Notes: generated by a model from the sequence alone, not told the origin. A stretch of 64,000 nucleotides of DNA from Mactromeris polynyma (GCA_032209605.1 JASFXZ010000009.1:13131553-13195552), one strand, 5' to 3'. Shown: positions 9,601 through 18,148, counted from the stretch's first letter. A program made the numbers and translations.

Positions 9601-11348
9601 TCATCTAAGAAGGCGAGTACAGTTTTCCAATTCAAACCTCGTACCACGAGATTTACTACACGTGAGAACGTCGCAGGTGCATTGCACAAACCAAAGCCCA
9701 TCTTCACATGCTCAAATAAGCCATACTTGGTGACGAAAGCTGTTTTATGGCGATCACTTTCCTTTATCAGCACCTGCCAGTATGCAGAATTGGCATCAAG
9801 CTTTGAAAACCAGTAATTCCCAGCCAACGTATCCAAACAATCATCCACTAACGGCAGCGGAAACACATCTTTCACAGTAACATTGTTTAAAGCACGGTAG
9901 TCTATACACCATCTCACTGACCCATCCCGCTTCCGTATCAAAACTGGTGCGGAAGCCCATTCTGACGTCGACTCTTGTATAACACCGGCCTCTAACATCT
10001 TCTTCAAATGCGCCTCTTCTTCCGATACAAAACATGCAGGCGTACGACGTATGCGCTGTTTAATCGGCCTAGCCTCTGCCGTGTCAATCCTGTGCTCAAT
10101 TGTTCTGAAGTTACCCAAATCATATTCACTTTCTGCGAATACATCTGAATATGTGATCAACAATCTTGCTAGATCCTTGCTTTGTGCCTCTGTCAGGTTT
10201 TCCCTCGACGCCTCGTAAACCTCTCTCAAATGCTCTGGAACATTCTCACCAACCTCTTCCTTTGCTGCTTCTACCGCATCCACAGAGTACCACTCCTGTG
10301 TTGCCTCCTCCTCAATGATATCATCCACTGGATACGCATTTGCCACAGAACAGCCCTTTTTAAATAACCTATACCTATCAGAAATGTTCATAACACACAG
10401 GATTGCCTCACTACCCTGTTTATGCACTGTTTTGGGCATCAACACTTTCAAATTATCATCTGGCTCCACCATAAACTCTGGCATTTCTCTATTCACCTTA
10501 CATTTCATCCGTACTACGGAATTTGGTGGTATTACCCTCCTTTTACAAACAGTAACTCTCGCTACCAGCGGTTTGCCTTCTGATTGGTCTACATTCAGAT
10601 GAATATCCTCGCCCTCAAAGTTTATGGTTCCTCTTCTCATATCCAGCACAGCTTTGTTGTGGAGCAAATCAAAGCCCAACAACATGTCTTGTGCTATTGG
10701 TGCCACATAAATGGTTTCTCTGAAGACCTTGGATCCAATTTGCAGCCTAACTGGACCCGCAATAAAGCCGTTTATTGACATTTGCTTCCCCGCTGTAAGC
10801 AATTTCACCTTCTTCACCACCGCCGGTTTAACCTTCAATGACTTGAACACTTCTTCCGAGATTATCGTCACTTCTGCCGCCGTGTCCACTATCGCTTGGA
10901 CATTGCGGTCACCTACTCTAATGTTGATCTTATACTTGGACACGGATGATAACTGACATATCCTAGCCAAACCAGGCTCATCCTCTACTGCCGACTCCTC
11001 ACTCTCGCTTGCACTACAGGTCTCTCCTTCCTCACTGGTTTGTGTTTCCTCACTTCCGCTATCTGAATCTTCTGTCAGACTCTCATCCGTCTGTGTCCCC
11101 GAATCCCTCATTTTCTTTCCTGTCAACTCAGTATGGGCACTTCCCCTCAGGTCACCGCTATATGTACTGCTGCCCATATCCATGCTGTCGGACCTGAATG
11201 ACGCCACAGGATCCTCCGACAGGGATGTACCACATCCCTGTGATGTACCACATCTGACAGATGTATCACATCTTACACCCTTCTGTCCACCATTCAGGCC
11301 ACTCACTCCTGAGGTCGAGGTTAGGCCTATTGCCTCGACCCTTGCCCG
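6612..11348 (-). CDS. pol: Pol: protease, RT, RNase H, integrase and PHD finger
   Basis: The frame is open from plus 11360 down to the TAA at 6612. Its first codon after the frameshift is CGG at 11348; an in-frame GTG at 11306 is unlikely to be a real start. Residues below count from that GTG. An acidic N-terminus leads to the protease (DTAAE, Asp141), then RT (KLDANSAYWQ with Asp504; FLDD at 566-569 in place of the usual YxDD), RNase H (Asp714, Glu755, Asp780, Asp823), and a linker with two CxxCxxC motifs (849-855, 987-993). The integrase has an HHCC zinc site (His1142, His1149, Cys1179, Cys1182), a DD35E core (Asp1211, Asp1271, Glu1307) and a GPY/F-like module near 1445-1463. It ends with a PHD finger (Cys1511, Cys1513, Cys1525, Cys1528, His1533, Cys1536, Cys1552, Cys1555). 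The order RT-RNase H-integrase is Ty3/Gypsy. The PHD finger may guide integration to methylated H3 tails, as chromodomains do in chromoviruses (inference). Confidence 0.96.
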   Translation of the reverse strand, partial: RARVEAIGLTSTSGVSGLNGGQKGVRCDTSVRCGTSQGCGTSLSEDPVASFRSDSMDMGSSTYSGDLRGSAHTELTGKKMRDSGTQTDESLTEDSDSGSEETQTSEEGETCSASESEESAVEDEPGLARICQLSSVSKYKINIRVGDRNVQAIVDTAAEVTIISEEVFKSLKVKPAVVKKVKLLTAGKQMSINGFIAGPVRLQIGSKVFRETIYVAPIAQDMLLGFDLLHNKAVLDMRRGTINFEGEDIHLNVDQSEGKPLVARVTVCKRRVIPPNSVVRMKCKVNREMPEFMVEPDDNLKVLMPKTVHKQGSEAILCVMNISDRYRLFKKGCSVANAYPVDDIIEEEATQEWYSVDAVEAAKEEVGENVPEHLREVYEASRENLTEAQSKDLARLLITYSDVFAESEYDLGNFRTIEHRIDTAEARPIKQRIRRTPACFVSEEEAHLKKMLEAGVIQESTSEWASAPVLIRKRDGSVRWCIDYRALNNVTVKDVFPLPLVDDCLDTLAGNYWFSKLDANSAYWQVLIKESDRHKTAFVTKYGLFEHVKMGFGLCNAPATFSRVVNLVVRGLNWKTVLAFLDDILVLGRTFKDHLSNLAEVLERLSQYGLKLKPKKCLFFQHEVEFLGRIVSEDSLAMSEKDIAVVQEWPIPQSSKDVERFMGLANYHRGFVKDFAQLSEPLYGVLGKNKFLWGEAQQRAFGALKKALVEPPVLALPNHTDEYILDTDASNVAIGAELSQVQDGMEKVIAYGSYALTHEQRNYCVTRRELLAVVRFTRQYRYYLLGKPFMLRTDHSSLTWLLNFKEPQGQLARWMEELSQYNIILRHRAGNKHGNADGLSRPPVPEDICKYYDANVEVEDLPCGGCKYCRKADEQWSKFIAEVDDAVPLASAGSIVSSVAGSTRSLDEPKVGVSQEVVPQCTKEVQQCTVGDMLGLGSFSGDGSREAVHLGSEVGSTEEGRKIMNSDCQEVLSVGSRKTAGRESWKLQAGKRGRGAAGSTCSSCLRCKTVDFAAEGQKLRRSEGESLQKLVDLEEDQGVHIDVAMVDGEYEILSGGITEVEVKSDPVQSSWGLSVKELREEQAADGELKFISSWLENGEEPSEGALFMASPAEKSYWLNKKIFHLVDGVLYMGEDTEDKKLVVPASLREKAMSLNHDLPSAAHQGVARTKAKVKEKFAWYSLSQDVKNFVATCDVCSKNKKLARYGRCPLTEFQASAPMERVHIDFMGPLPRTSRGNEHILMMVDQFTKWVECVPLPSQNAEVTARAAVNQFFARFGYPLRIHSDQGRNFEGKLFTALCEALQIHKTRTTPYRPASNGQVERYNRTLMDAVRCFIGKNQHQWDLNLQQIAGALRASVNRSTGFTANRLMLGRETNTPASLMFPLVEGRVCDTDPESYVAKLTSEIERAHNTARKTMNTSLKRMKRDYDLRVLTRSYAVGDVVHVLDTASIKGKCKKLCSPWKGPGVIVKKISSFICRVKLKNSVFVTNHDRLKPCRDRKLPSWIEKWKEDPEEEEIDEDITRLYCNCRKPWQGRFMIMCDYCEEWFHGSCINITPTEALEIDKYKCQGCKVGKGTLGN
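11219..11273 (-). other. Three adjacent triloop hairpins at the pol N-terminus
   Basis: Hairpins at 11219..11241 (10 bp) and 11242..11254 (5 bp), both with GGU loops, abut each other. A third at 11259..11273 has a 6-bp stem and the variant loop GAU. They begin about 23 nt downstream of the predicted frameshift pseudoknot and encode the CGTS/CDTS repeats at the start of Pol. Confidence 0.7.
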
Positions 11349-11354
11349 TTTAAA
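11296..11354 (-). promoter_or_regulatory. -1 ribosomal frameshift signal with possible pseudoknot
   Basis: The sense strand has the slippery heptamer T TTA AAC (plus 11354..11348) in the gag frame, six codons before the gag stop. After a 6-7 nt spacer comes a perfect 8-bp stem, GGTCGAGG (11340..11333) with CCTCGACC (11320..11313), around a 12-nt loop that contains the gag TAG. AGGCC in the loop (11328..11324) can pair with GGCCT downstream (11300..11296), giving an H-type pseudoknot. The pol frame is exactly -1 to gag and opens at 11360. All of these match the classical -1 signals of retroviruses and coronaviruses. Confidence 0.88.
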
Positions 11355-12811
11355 GCTACTCTATTTTTCCATTCCGGGCAATCCCTCTTGAAATGGCCTG
11401 GTTGGTGGCATACAAAACAAGTAAGATCAGGGCAGTTTCTTTTCATATGCCCTGCCTTGCCACATTTGAAGCATTCTAACCTAAATGGTGCCCCGGGAGC
11501 ACTGCTGCTGCTGCTCTTGTCGCCTCCTAACTTCGCTATTAATTCGCTTACCAAGCGTTCCACCTCTGGCCTCGTCATCCCTTGCCCTGCCTCACTGGTG
11601 CCTGTGGCATATACCTCCGCGCCATCATCTTTGTCTCGTGTATAGCGCACCACCTTCGGCTTTCCATACACCACCTGGTGAACATGCTGAAACCATTTCA
11701 CATGATCCATAGCATCTTCCATTGTGCGATGGCGCTTCACACAAGCATCTTGTCCTGCCTCTTTGTCATACAGCCCCTGGCAAAAATGTGTAACCGCCTG
11801 CTGGTTCGCATACTTCTCAGGCAACTCCCTGAATGCCCTGGTTGCTAAGGTGAGGACTCTGTCAGCCCAATCCTCCAAATTCTCCTCAGCCGTCTGCACA
11901 GCTTGTTGAAACCTAGCTTGTGCAGTCTCCGCCAGCTCCTTAGCCCCAAACCGCTGTTCTAGCTTTCTCAAAAGGCGCCTGTACGACAGGTCTTCCTGCC
12001 TCTCGGTGATGGTGGCATAAAAGTCGGCAGCCTTGCCTGTCAAACTCCAGCACAAGCAACGTAGACACTCCTTTTCTGTCCACCGATTGGCCTCCACATA
12101 CATGGTGAACTTTTGCTTGAAGGCCACCCAATTGCTTTTACCGTCGTATGACAGATTTTTAGGGACATTACACGGACCCCTACTTTTACCTTTTCTTGGC
12201 TTTCTCTCCTCCTCGGAGCTTTCCGACTCTGACCACATCTCTGACTTGATCGCTTTCTTCTTCAGTGATTTATACCTAACCACTGGTTCTTCATCTGATT
12301 CTGACTTTTCATCAGATACCTCCTGCTTTGCCCCCTTGCGTCTAGATCTGAGAATGCTATCCTTCATCATCCCTATTACCTCTCTCATCTCAGCGTTCTC
12401 TGACCTGAGCTGCATCTCTTCCGGCACTGCCCTAGAATTCTTCTTCACTTTCACCTGATCTTCCTCTTCATCCCAATCACTTTCTGCCTCCGCCTCCCAT
12501 AAAGCCTCATTCTCCTCGAAGTCTATCTTCGCCAACATAACTTCCTTCACCCTCGACCCCAGATAAGCCCTCAGCCTTTGCTCTGTGATGTTGCCACCGA
12601 TTTTTCTGATGTCATTAATCCGGTCGGCCAACCTTACACCTATTCCTGGTATATCCCTCAACTCTGACTCATTAGCAAAATTAATCTTCACTTTAGACCC
12701 TGCCATCCTGTCTGCCATCCTGGTTATAGAAGCCATCACAGACTCGTCACACCTGGCCCTTAACGGTGTGCCATACCCTGCCCTACTCGGTGATGTACCA
12801 CGCTCTGCCAT
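11327..12811 (-). CDS. gag: Gag: HhH domain, capsid-like region, two CCHC knuckles
   Basis: This 494-aa frame starts at ATG 12811. Residues 41-85 match a helix-hairpin-helix fold of the ComEA type (NFANESELRDIPGIG, then LADRI), a DNA-binding motif not usual in Gag. A highly charged linker (95-215) with acidic-serine and lysine runs follows. Residues about 216-375 look like a retrotransposon capsid domain (YDGKSNWVAFKQKF, W/C-rich helices). Two zinc knuckles close the protein: Cys447-Cys450-His455-Cys460 and Cys465-Cys468-His473-Cys478, both CX2CX4HX4C. Gag would assemble the particle and bind the genomic RNA. The last six codons overlap the frameshift signal, so most ribosomes stop here and a fraction continue into Pol. 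Confidence 0.94.
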   Translation of the reverse strand: MAERGTSPSRAGYGTPLRARCDESVMASITRMADRMAGSKVKINFANESELRDIPGIGVRLADRINDIRKIGGNITEQRLRAYLGSRVKEVMLAKIDFEENEALWEAEAESDWDEEEDQVKVKKNSRAVPEEMQLRSENAEMREVIGMMKDSILRSRRKGAKQEVSDEKSESDEEPVVRYKSLKKKAIKSEMWSESESSEEERKPRKGKSRGPCNVPKNLSYDGKSNWVAFKQKFTMYVEANRWTEKECLRCLCWSLTGKAADFYATITERQEDLSYRRLLRKLEQRFGAKELAETAQARFQQAVQTAEENLEDWADRVLTLATRAFRELPEKYANQQAVTHFCQGLYDKEAGQDACVKRHRTMEDAMDHVKWFQHVHQVVYGKPKVVRYTRDKDDGAEVYATGTSEAGQGMTRPEVERLVSELIAKLGGDKSSSSSAPGAPFRLECFKCGKAGHMKRNCPDLTCFVCHQPGHFKRDCPEWKNRVALNGQGSRQ

Positions 12812-13317
12812 TTCTGCTTCAACAAATTCTTGACTAGTATCTATATGTCTATCCTACAGCACACAATGCAATATTTCTAAACCACACAGATTAATGCGTA
12901 TACCATACACGTGAAGCAGATGGAACACAGGTTATAATACAACACCAATAACTTTCACCCAAAGCTGCGCACCTGTTAGTACCACTATTCCGTACGCAAC
13001 AGAAGATGAGTTATCCAAGCTGGTACTGGTTAGCAGAAAGAATAGAATGATGGATGTGATACAATATAGCAAGCCAACACCAAAATGATACGTGCAATCA
13101 CACTCACAACATTGATCTGTACAGTAACTATATTTGGCAGGTTACAATATAAAGCAAGCACGGACTCGGGGGTGATAATGTGTGACTACTGTGCGCCCTA
13201 CATACAATATTACAAGCACACAAGAGAAAGAGAGGGATTTAAACCACACCAGGTATATATATATATAGAAGGTTATTCACCACAAATTATTACAACATCA
13301 ACTAGTTTTTACTATTG

Positions 13318-13547
13318 AATAAATATTTGTTTAATATGAGACTAAGAGTATATATAGAAACTACAAAGCTATATCAGATGTTACGTGCTAGATAGGTGAC
13401 AAATAATTAAAAGCACACCAAATTGATGAATGAATAAATATTCGTTTAATATGAGACTAAGAGTATATATAGAAACTACAAAGCTATATCAGTTGTTACG
13501 TGCTAGATAGGTGACAAATAATTAAAAGCACACCAAATTGATGAATG
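13318..13547. repeat. 115-bp tandem duplication (2 copies) in the leader
   Basis: The segment beginning aataaatattt and containing 'actaagagta' (13341) recurs 115 bases later (13456) with only a few substitutions. It lies inside the retrotransposon leader. Confidence 0.85.
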
Positions 13548-14123
13548 AATAATGATGTAAGAGAGATTATACAACTAGCAAAGCAAAGCTACACCAGTAC
13601 CGCCACGAAGTCACCAAAGTGTCACACTCCCGGCTAGCCTCAGACTCAGTTCCAGACCCCTTTGATGTCTCCGTCAAAGTACCACTTAACTGGATTACCT
13701 TATCTGCAGGTCTTCTCGCTTCACTTCACTCACCTCTTAACAAGAGCACACTCCACACTCGTTGGGTCCTAACAGGAAAAAACACCAACCCTTTACCTCA
13801 CTACCGTCCACGTCCCTTCACTCTCAACTGTCACTCTCACTGAGTCACTCGTTGGGCCCTAACAGGGAATACACCAACACAATTAATCACTTTATGTCAC
13901 TCGTTGGGTCCTAAGAGGAAATACACCAACACAATTAAACACTTTTTGTCTATTCCTTTATATAGTTTTCCACAATTTCTTCAAATATATTGTTCACTAA
14001 AAAGAAACCACAATTAGTCCACTATCCAATTTCCAAGTTCTGAACTTTCCGGAACCACGTTCTCTACGACCTCTGGGCGCATGCGCAACTTTCCGCTCGT
14101 TTCCGTAACGGTTACCAACCCCG

Positions 14124-14129
14124 ACTTAC
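14124..14129 (-). promoter_or_regulatory. Candidate 5' splice donor (GTAAGT)
   Basis: The sense strand reads CGT/GTAAGT about 240 nt downstream of the 5' LTR. Positions +1 to +6 match the consensus perfectly, the exon side only weakly. It could pair with the acceptor at ORF3 to make a spliced ORF3 mRNA. Confidence 0.35.
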
Positions 14130-14367
14130 ACGAACCTTAAAATTTCACAAATTTCACGCGCTAATTTACCAAACTAGCGACGATTCACCCGCGCACAACG
14201 TACTAACAGTGCTTTTAATAAATTCCGGTCGATAGTTGTTGCTCCTTCCCCGAAAACCAGTCACCCCACCCGCGATTATCTTCGCTCTAACAAACCGCGT
14301 CTTCGATGACTATTTCCGTCTTAATCACTTCCACTAGCAACAAAATCGACCCTGCTCGCAGCGCTAA

Positions 14368-14594
14368 TGAAGCAACCTGTTAGTTTACCTATTCTCGTAA
14401 TTCGGTCTTCACGGTTAATATTCTATGCTCGCCCAGAACTCGTAGAGCCTTTTTATCAACGTCTTACACTCAACATGGAGTCTTACTGTTTCGCGCCAAA
14501 CATCGTCATCTCGCGCCGTTCTCGCACAGCTCTCGCACAGATAACACCCATGCGGACCGTTCCGTGACCGAGACCGGAATCCCAGGTCACTACA
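14368..14594 (-). repeat. 5' LTR (227 bp), promoter LTR
   Basis: Identical to 3069..3295. TATA-like GATAAAAAG lies on the sense strand at plus 14450..14457. As the upstream LTR it should drive transcription of the genomic RNA. Confidence 0.97.
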
Positions 14595-14598
14595 AACG
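14595..14598. repeat. Target-site duplication, right copy (aacg)
   Basis: Matches 3065..3068 on the other side of the element. Confidence 0.85.
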
Positions 14599-16214
14599 TT
14601 TAAATTACGTTGGGATGCGTTCCAATATGGCCGGTTGGTGAGAAACCAGCTAGTTAAAGAACGTTTAACCTTCGCCGACCCGCCTGATGACTGGCACCGA
14701 GGGATAGGATGCTGGAGGTAAATGTGCTCAAAGAGAAGACATCTCATGTCAGACTTGTCCATTAAATAGGGCATTTACTCTATCACACACTTGTGTATAC
14801 TTCAGCACGAACTTACTTTTGTGGTGCTTATGAAATGTCGACATACGATAGGCATACACACGGAAGTGCTGATTTAACTAAGTATTGAACTTTGGTATGA
14901 CTTACGTATATATATAATGTCGTGTCCAATATATATGATATAGGAAATCGAGTAGAAACTGCTTCAGCGAGTATATGTTGAAAATCAATGAACATATGGC
15001 AGTTAAGAGTGAAGTTAACTAGCTGTTAGGTCGATTAAAACCACAGCGCCTTCACTGAAATGCTGTAAATCGCTGTGTGGTTATTATTGCAATTAAAGTT
15101 TTAGATGTATGTAAGTTCCCCTCTCCCCGTGTACGGTTCCTTTGCTGCTTGATATAATATTCATGTTCGCCCCTTCCCCGTTTCGGCCCATGGCCACTGG
15201 TTTTCTTGGCTTGTCCTGTGGTGATTCTATCCATTTAATCCCTTTCCCATCGTTATTTCCTTAAATGCTCAACCATTGTTGTTTTGATAGTCAGCCAGAC
15301 AATTCTACATGCACCTCAGCTTCCAACGGCTTTGTTAATGTACCAACTGTTAACACTTTTATAATCGAAGCAAATATCACTGAAATTAACAGTCTGTGTA
15401 ACATCCGAATTATAAAGCTCTTTTGTCTACACAATTTAGATGGCTGCTTATTATTTGTGCAGTTCGCAATCGCAATTCCAAAAACGCAGACGATTCATTA
15501 TAGCCATATTTGGAAATGATAGTCTTCGGCCATACACCGATATAAAAAACACACATGACAATGAACGTTAGCCACTCTAATCGGCATTTAAAGCAAATTG
15601 CAATCTGCATCGTCTAATATCATCATAGTGCAATCAATGGAAATTGACATTAATGCGGGGCTGTATCAATTTGAAATACACAAATTGAACAACTAAATCA
15701 AGCTATTGTCACGGCATAAGCATTCTATTGACGCCGTCTGAATGTCTCGTTTTGAGTAATGAGCTGACGAAATGAGGGTTTATTTGATAGTCTATGCCAT
15801 TTTGTTATTTTATTGACAACCTTTCAATGTCGACCATTCTATAAGAAGGCTTTTGGGATAGCTGTGTACATTGCATGTCGCATTTTCTGCTCGGTGAACA
15901 AATATCTATATTTAGCCAACACATACAGTAGAACTGCCGTCGGATCTAGCAATAAGTTCGAGCCACCTATTTTTCGAGGCAACGATGCGTATGTACGAAA
16001 TGACTGTCCCCTGTACAAGTGGTGTACAATGCACTATGAAAATGGTTAAGATAATGAATTTCCGGTCGGAATTTATATACATATTGAGACTTCGACGGAG
16101 TTTACTAAATTTAATGAAGATTGAACTTGATAATGTGTTGCTTTGGAATTTTATTTACTCAGCAAGTCAATAGATAATTAACAATTAAACAATCTTTGCC
16201 GGAACTCAAGAACC
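14599..16214. other. Gene-poor flank with a dispersed-repeat fragment
   Basis: Bases about 15105..15345 share several blocks ('cttggcttgt', 'gtcagccagac', 'cacctc') with 23570..23880 and, inverted, 24702..25020. They are a diverged copy of the same dispersed repeat. Nothing else here is recognisable. Confidence 0.45.
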
Positions 16215-17140
16215 TGTGTCAGAGCCAAAACTGTTCGAGCTATCTACTGTGTCAGAGCCAAAACTGGTCAAGGTATCTACTGTGTCAGAGCAAAAAAAAA
16301 TTCGAGTTATCTACTGTGTCAGAGCCAACTCTGTTCGAGCTATCTACCGTGTCAGAGCCAACACTGTTCGAGCTATCTACTGTGTCAGAGCCAAAACTGT
16401 TCGAGCTTTCTACTGTGTCAGAGCCAACACTGTTCGAGCTATCTACTGTGTCAGAGCCAAAACTGTTCAAGGTATCTACTGTGTCAGAGCCAAAACTGTT
16501 CAAGGTATCTACTGTGTCAGAGTCAACACTGTTCGATGTATCTACTGTGTCAGAGCAAAAAAAAGTTCGAGGTATCTACTGTGTCAGAGCCAACTCTGTT
16601 CGAGCTATCTACTGTGTCAGAGCCAAAACTGTTCGAGCTATCTACTGTGTCAGAGCCAACACTGTTCGAGCTATCTACTGTGTCAGAGCCAAAACTGTTC
16701 AAGGTATCTACTGTGTCAGAGCCAAAACTGTTCAAGGTATCTACTGTGTCAGAGTCAACACTGTTCGATGTATCTACTGTGTCAGAGCAAAAAAAAGTTC
16801 GAGGTATCTACTGTGTCAGAGCCAACACTGTTCGAGCTATCTACTGTGTCAGAGCCAATACTGTTCGAGCTATCTACTGTGTCAGAGCCAACACTGTTCG
16901 AGGTATCTACTTTGTCAGAGCCAAAACTGTTCGAGCTATCTACTGTGTCAGAGCCAAAACTGTTCGAGGTATCTACTGTGTCAGAGGCAAAACTGTTCGA
17001 GCAATCTTCTGTGTCAGAGACAAAACTGTTCGAGCAATCTACTGTGTCAGAGGCAAAACTGTTCGTGGTTTCTACTGTGTCAGAGCCAAAACTGTTCGAG
17101 GTATCTACTGTGTCAGAGCCAAAACTGTTCGAGGTTTCGA
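16215..17140. repeat. 33-bp minisatellite, about 28 units
   Basis: The unit reads tgtgtcagagccaaaactg followed by ttcgagctatctac, with a constant 33-bp period. A variant unit with an A8-9 run recurs at 16291, 16556 and 16788, about 8 and 7 units apart, so higher-order duplication has occurred. Because 33 is a multiple of three and the unit lacks stops, all three plus frames and one minus frame stay open (200-330 codons). These are not credible genes. Confidence 0.93.
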
Positions 17141-17189
17141 ATTGCTACTGCATCACAAATGTTGGCTTTCAAAGATAAATGGTAAATAG

Positions 17190-18148
17190 ATAGGTACGCT
17201 AATCTTTCGCCACACCAACGAACTCTTTCGCCGACACGTTCATCAAACACCTGTTTCATTACAGAAAAATGATTCCACAAGACAGAGTTTGTATGTTGCT
17301 TTGAATCATGCGATAATTGCATATACAATAATATTCGTTTTGTCGAAAAGTTCATCTTAAAATTAAGTGCGAACATAATTTGTGATATTTTAGATTTTAG
17401 TTCATGTACACAAATTATAAAGCGTCATCTTTATAGTCATCAGCGTTAAGTAAACAACAATATTCCAAGGAACTAAATTCACTCGAAATACTTTCCAATT
17501 TACTTGTCCCATTTGTTCTTCTATGTGATTACAGGAAGCGGGAACTGACAACGTCAGAAATATTTAGTATGTTCATCCGTCATTTAAACTGTTTAAATGG
17601 CACTGAACAACTTGCAGCATATTTCAGTCCTTAGTATTCAGACAACAAGCGTTTATTTCGGCATTAGGTAAGCGCAAAGTCAACATGAAAGCAAATATAA
17701 GTTAACTTTCCTACAGTAACCCATCGTGTTGTTATTATATGATGGGACAGTTGCTGTGTGTATTACATTTACGAACGATTGTGTATTCTAATGAAATATT
17801 TCCCGCGGGTTCAGTAGAATTTTACTAGATAATCATATTTCAGTCAAACAACTGCGCCTGGCAGAACATGATGTGAAATGTTGCTATGTCTTGTGGATTA
17901 ACTTGATTTTATGTTTATTTCCATTAAACGATTCATGATATATCCGATTATCGGACGCTCGAAATGCTTACCGGTTAACTGCTGACATGCCTTGTATTTT
18001 TCTATCGGTAATATGGGCGTGTTATCTTTTCATTGATATCATTTCTCTTCGTAGAGTAAGTATTCGTACATTATTCAGATAAATGACATCGACACGCTGT
18101 AGTGTACATATTCAATTTGGCTATATTTGGAACAAATATCTATAATAT
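17190..18148. other. AT-rich stretch, nothing recognised
   Basis: No ORF of note, no repeat I could match elsewhere in the window. Confidence 0.5.

Larger units (their letters stand above)
3339..14120 (-). repeat. Dispersed array of about 29 GGU-triloop hairpins
   Basis: By hand I find about 29 sites in the element where the sense strand forms a hairpin with loop GGU, a closing U-A pair and at least 4 paired bases. One of them needs a wobble pair. The plus-strand signature is TACCA with complementary flanks. Stronger examples (plus coordinates, base pairs): 4529..4545 (7), 5138..5150 (5), 5437..5449 (5), 6044..6060 (7), 6413..6425 (5), 6578..6598 (9), 7190..7202 (5), 7916..7930 (6, one wobble), 7966..7980 (6), 8591..8603 (5), 9638..9650 (5), 10281..10300 (8 with one bulge), 11219..11241 (10), 11242..11254 (5), 11545..11557 (5). 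Four-bp sites: 3339, 3557, 3581, 3604, 4002, 5852, 7020, 9024, 9408, 10560, 12898, 12977, 13677, 14110. The core GTGGTAC occurs 21 times on the sense strand but only once that I saw on the other (8684). Stem sequences differ while pairing is kept. Confidence 0.85.
12812..14367 (-). other. Long 5' leader of the retrotransposon
   Basis: About 1.56 kb lie between the 5' LTR and the gag ATG, with no conserved ORF. It is AT-rich in its gag-proximal half. It carries four 4-bp GGU hairpins (12898, 12977, 13677, 14110), a two-copy 115-bp tandem duplication, a short repeated block around 13738..13945 ('actcgttgggtcctaa' three times) and a candidate splice donor GTAAGT (14129..14124). No TGG-starting primer-binding site is visible directly after the LTR: the first sense bases are TTAGCGCTGCGAGCAGGG. 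Confidence 0.75.
3069..14594 (-). mobile_element. Intact Ty3/Gypsy-type LTR retrotransposon with TatD ORF
   Basis: The element is 11,526 bp and reads on the minus strand. Identical 227-bp LTRs bound it, with TG...CA ends and a 4-bp target duplication. The sense order is 5' LTR, 1.56-kb leader, gag (12811..11327), pol in the -1 frame (11348..6612), a third ORF (6548..3666), a 3' UTR, a polypurine tract and the 3' LTR. No stop or frameshift interrupts any of the three frames other than the programmed gag-pol shift. The domain order protease-RT-RNase H-integrase places it in Ty3/Gypsy (Metaviridae). It is unusually large because of the third ORF, which encodes a TatD-type nuclease domain and not an envelope protein. 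Base composition is close to balanced, unlike the AT-rich flanks. Identical LTRs and open frames indicate a very recent and possibly still active copy (inference). Confidence 0.97.

Noticed and set aside
11304..11306. GTG at 11306 as the pol start codon
   Set aside because: The frame is open upstream to 11360, and a complete -1 frameshift signal explains expression as Gag-Pol.
16196..17189. Long plus-strand ORFs (217-329 codons) and minus ORFs in the 33-bp array
   Set aside because: All frames are open because the unit is 33 bp and stop-free. The peptides are simple 11-residue repeats in every frame, with no start or splice context.
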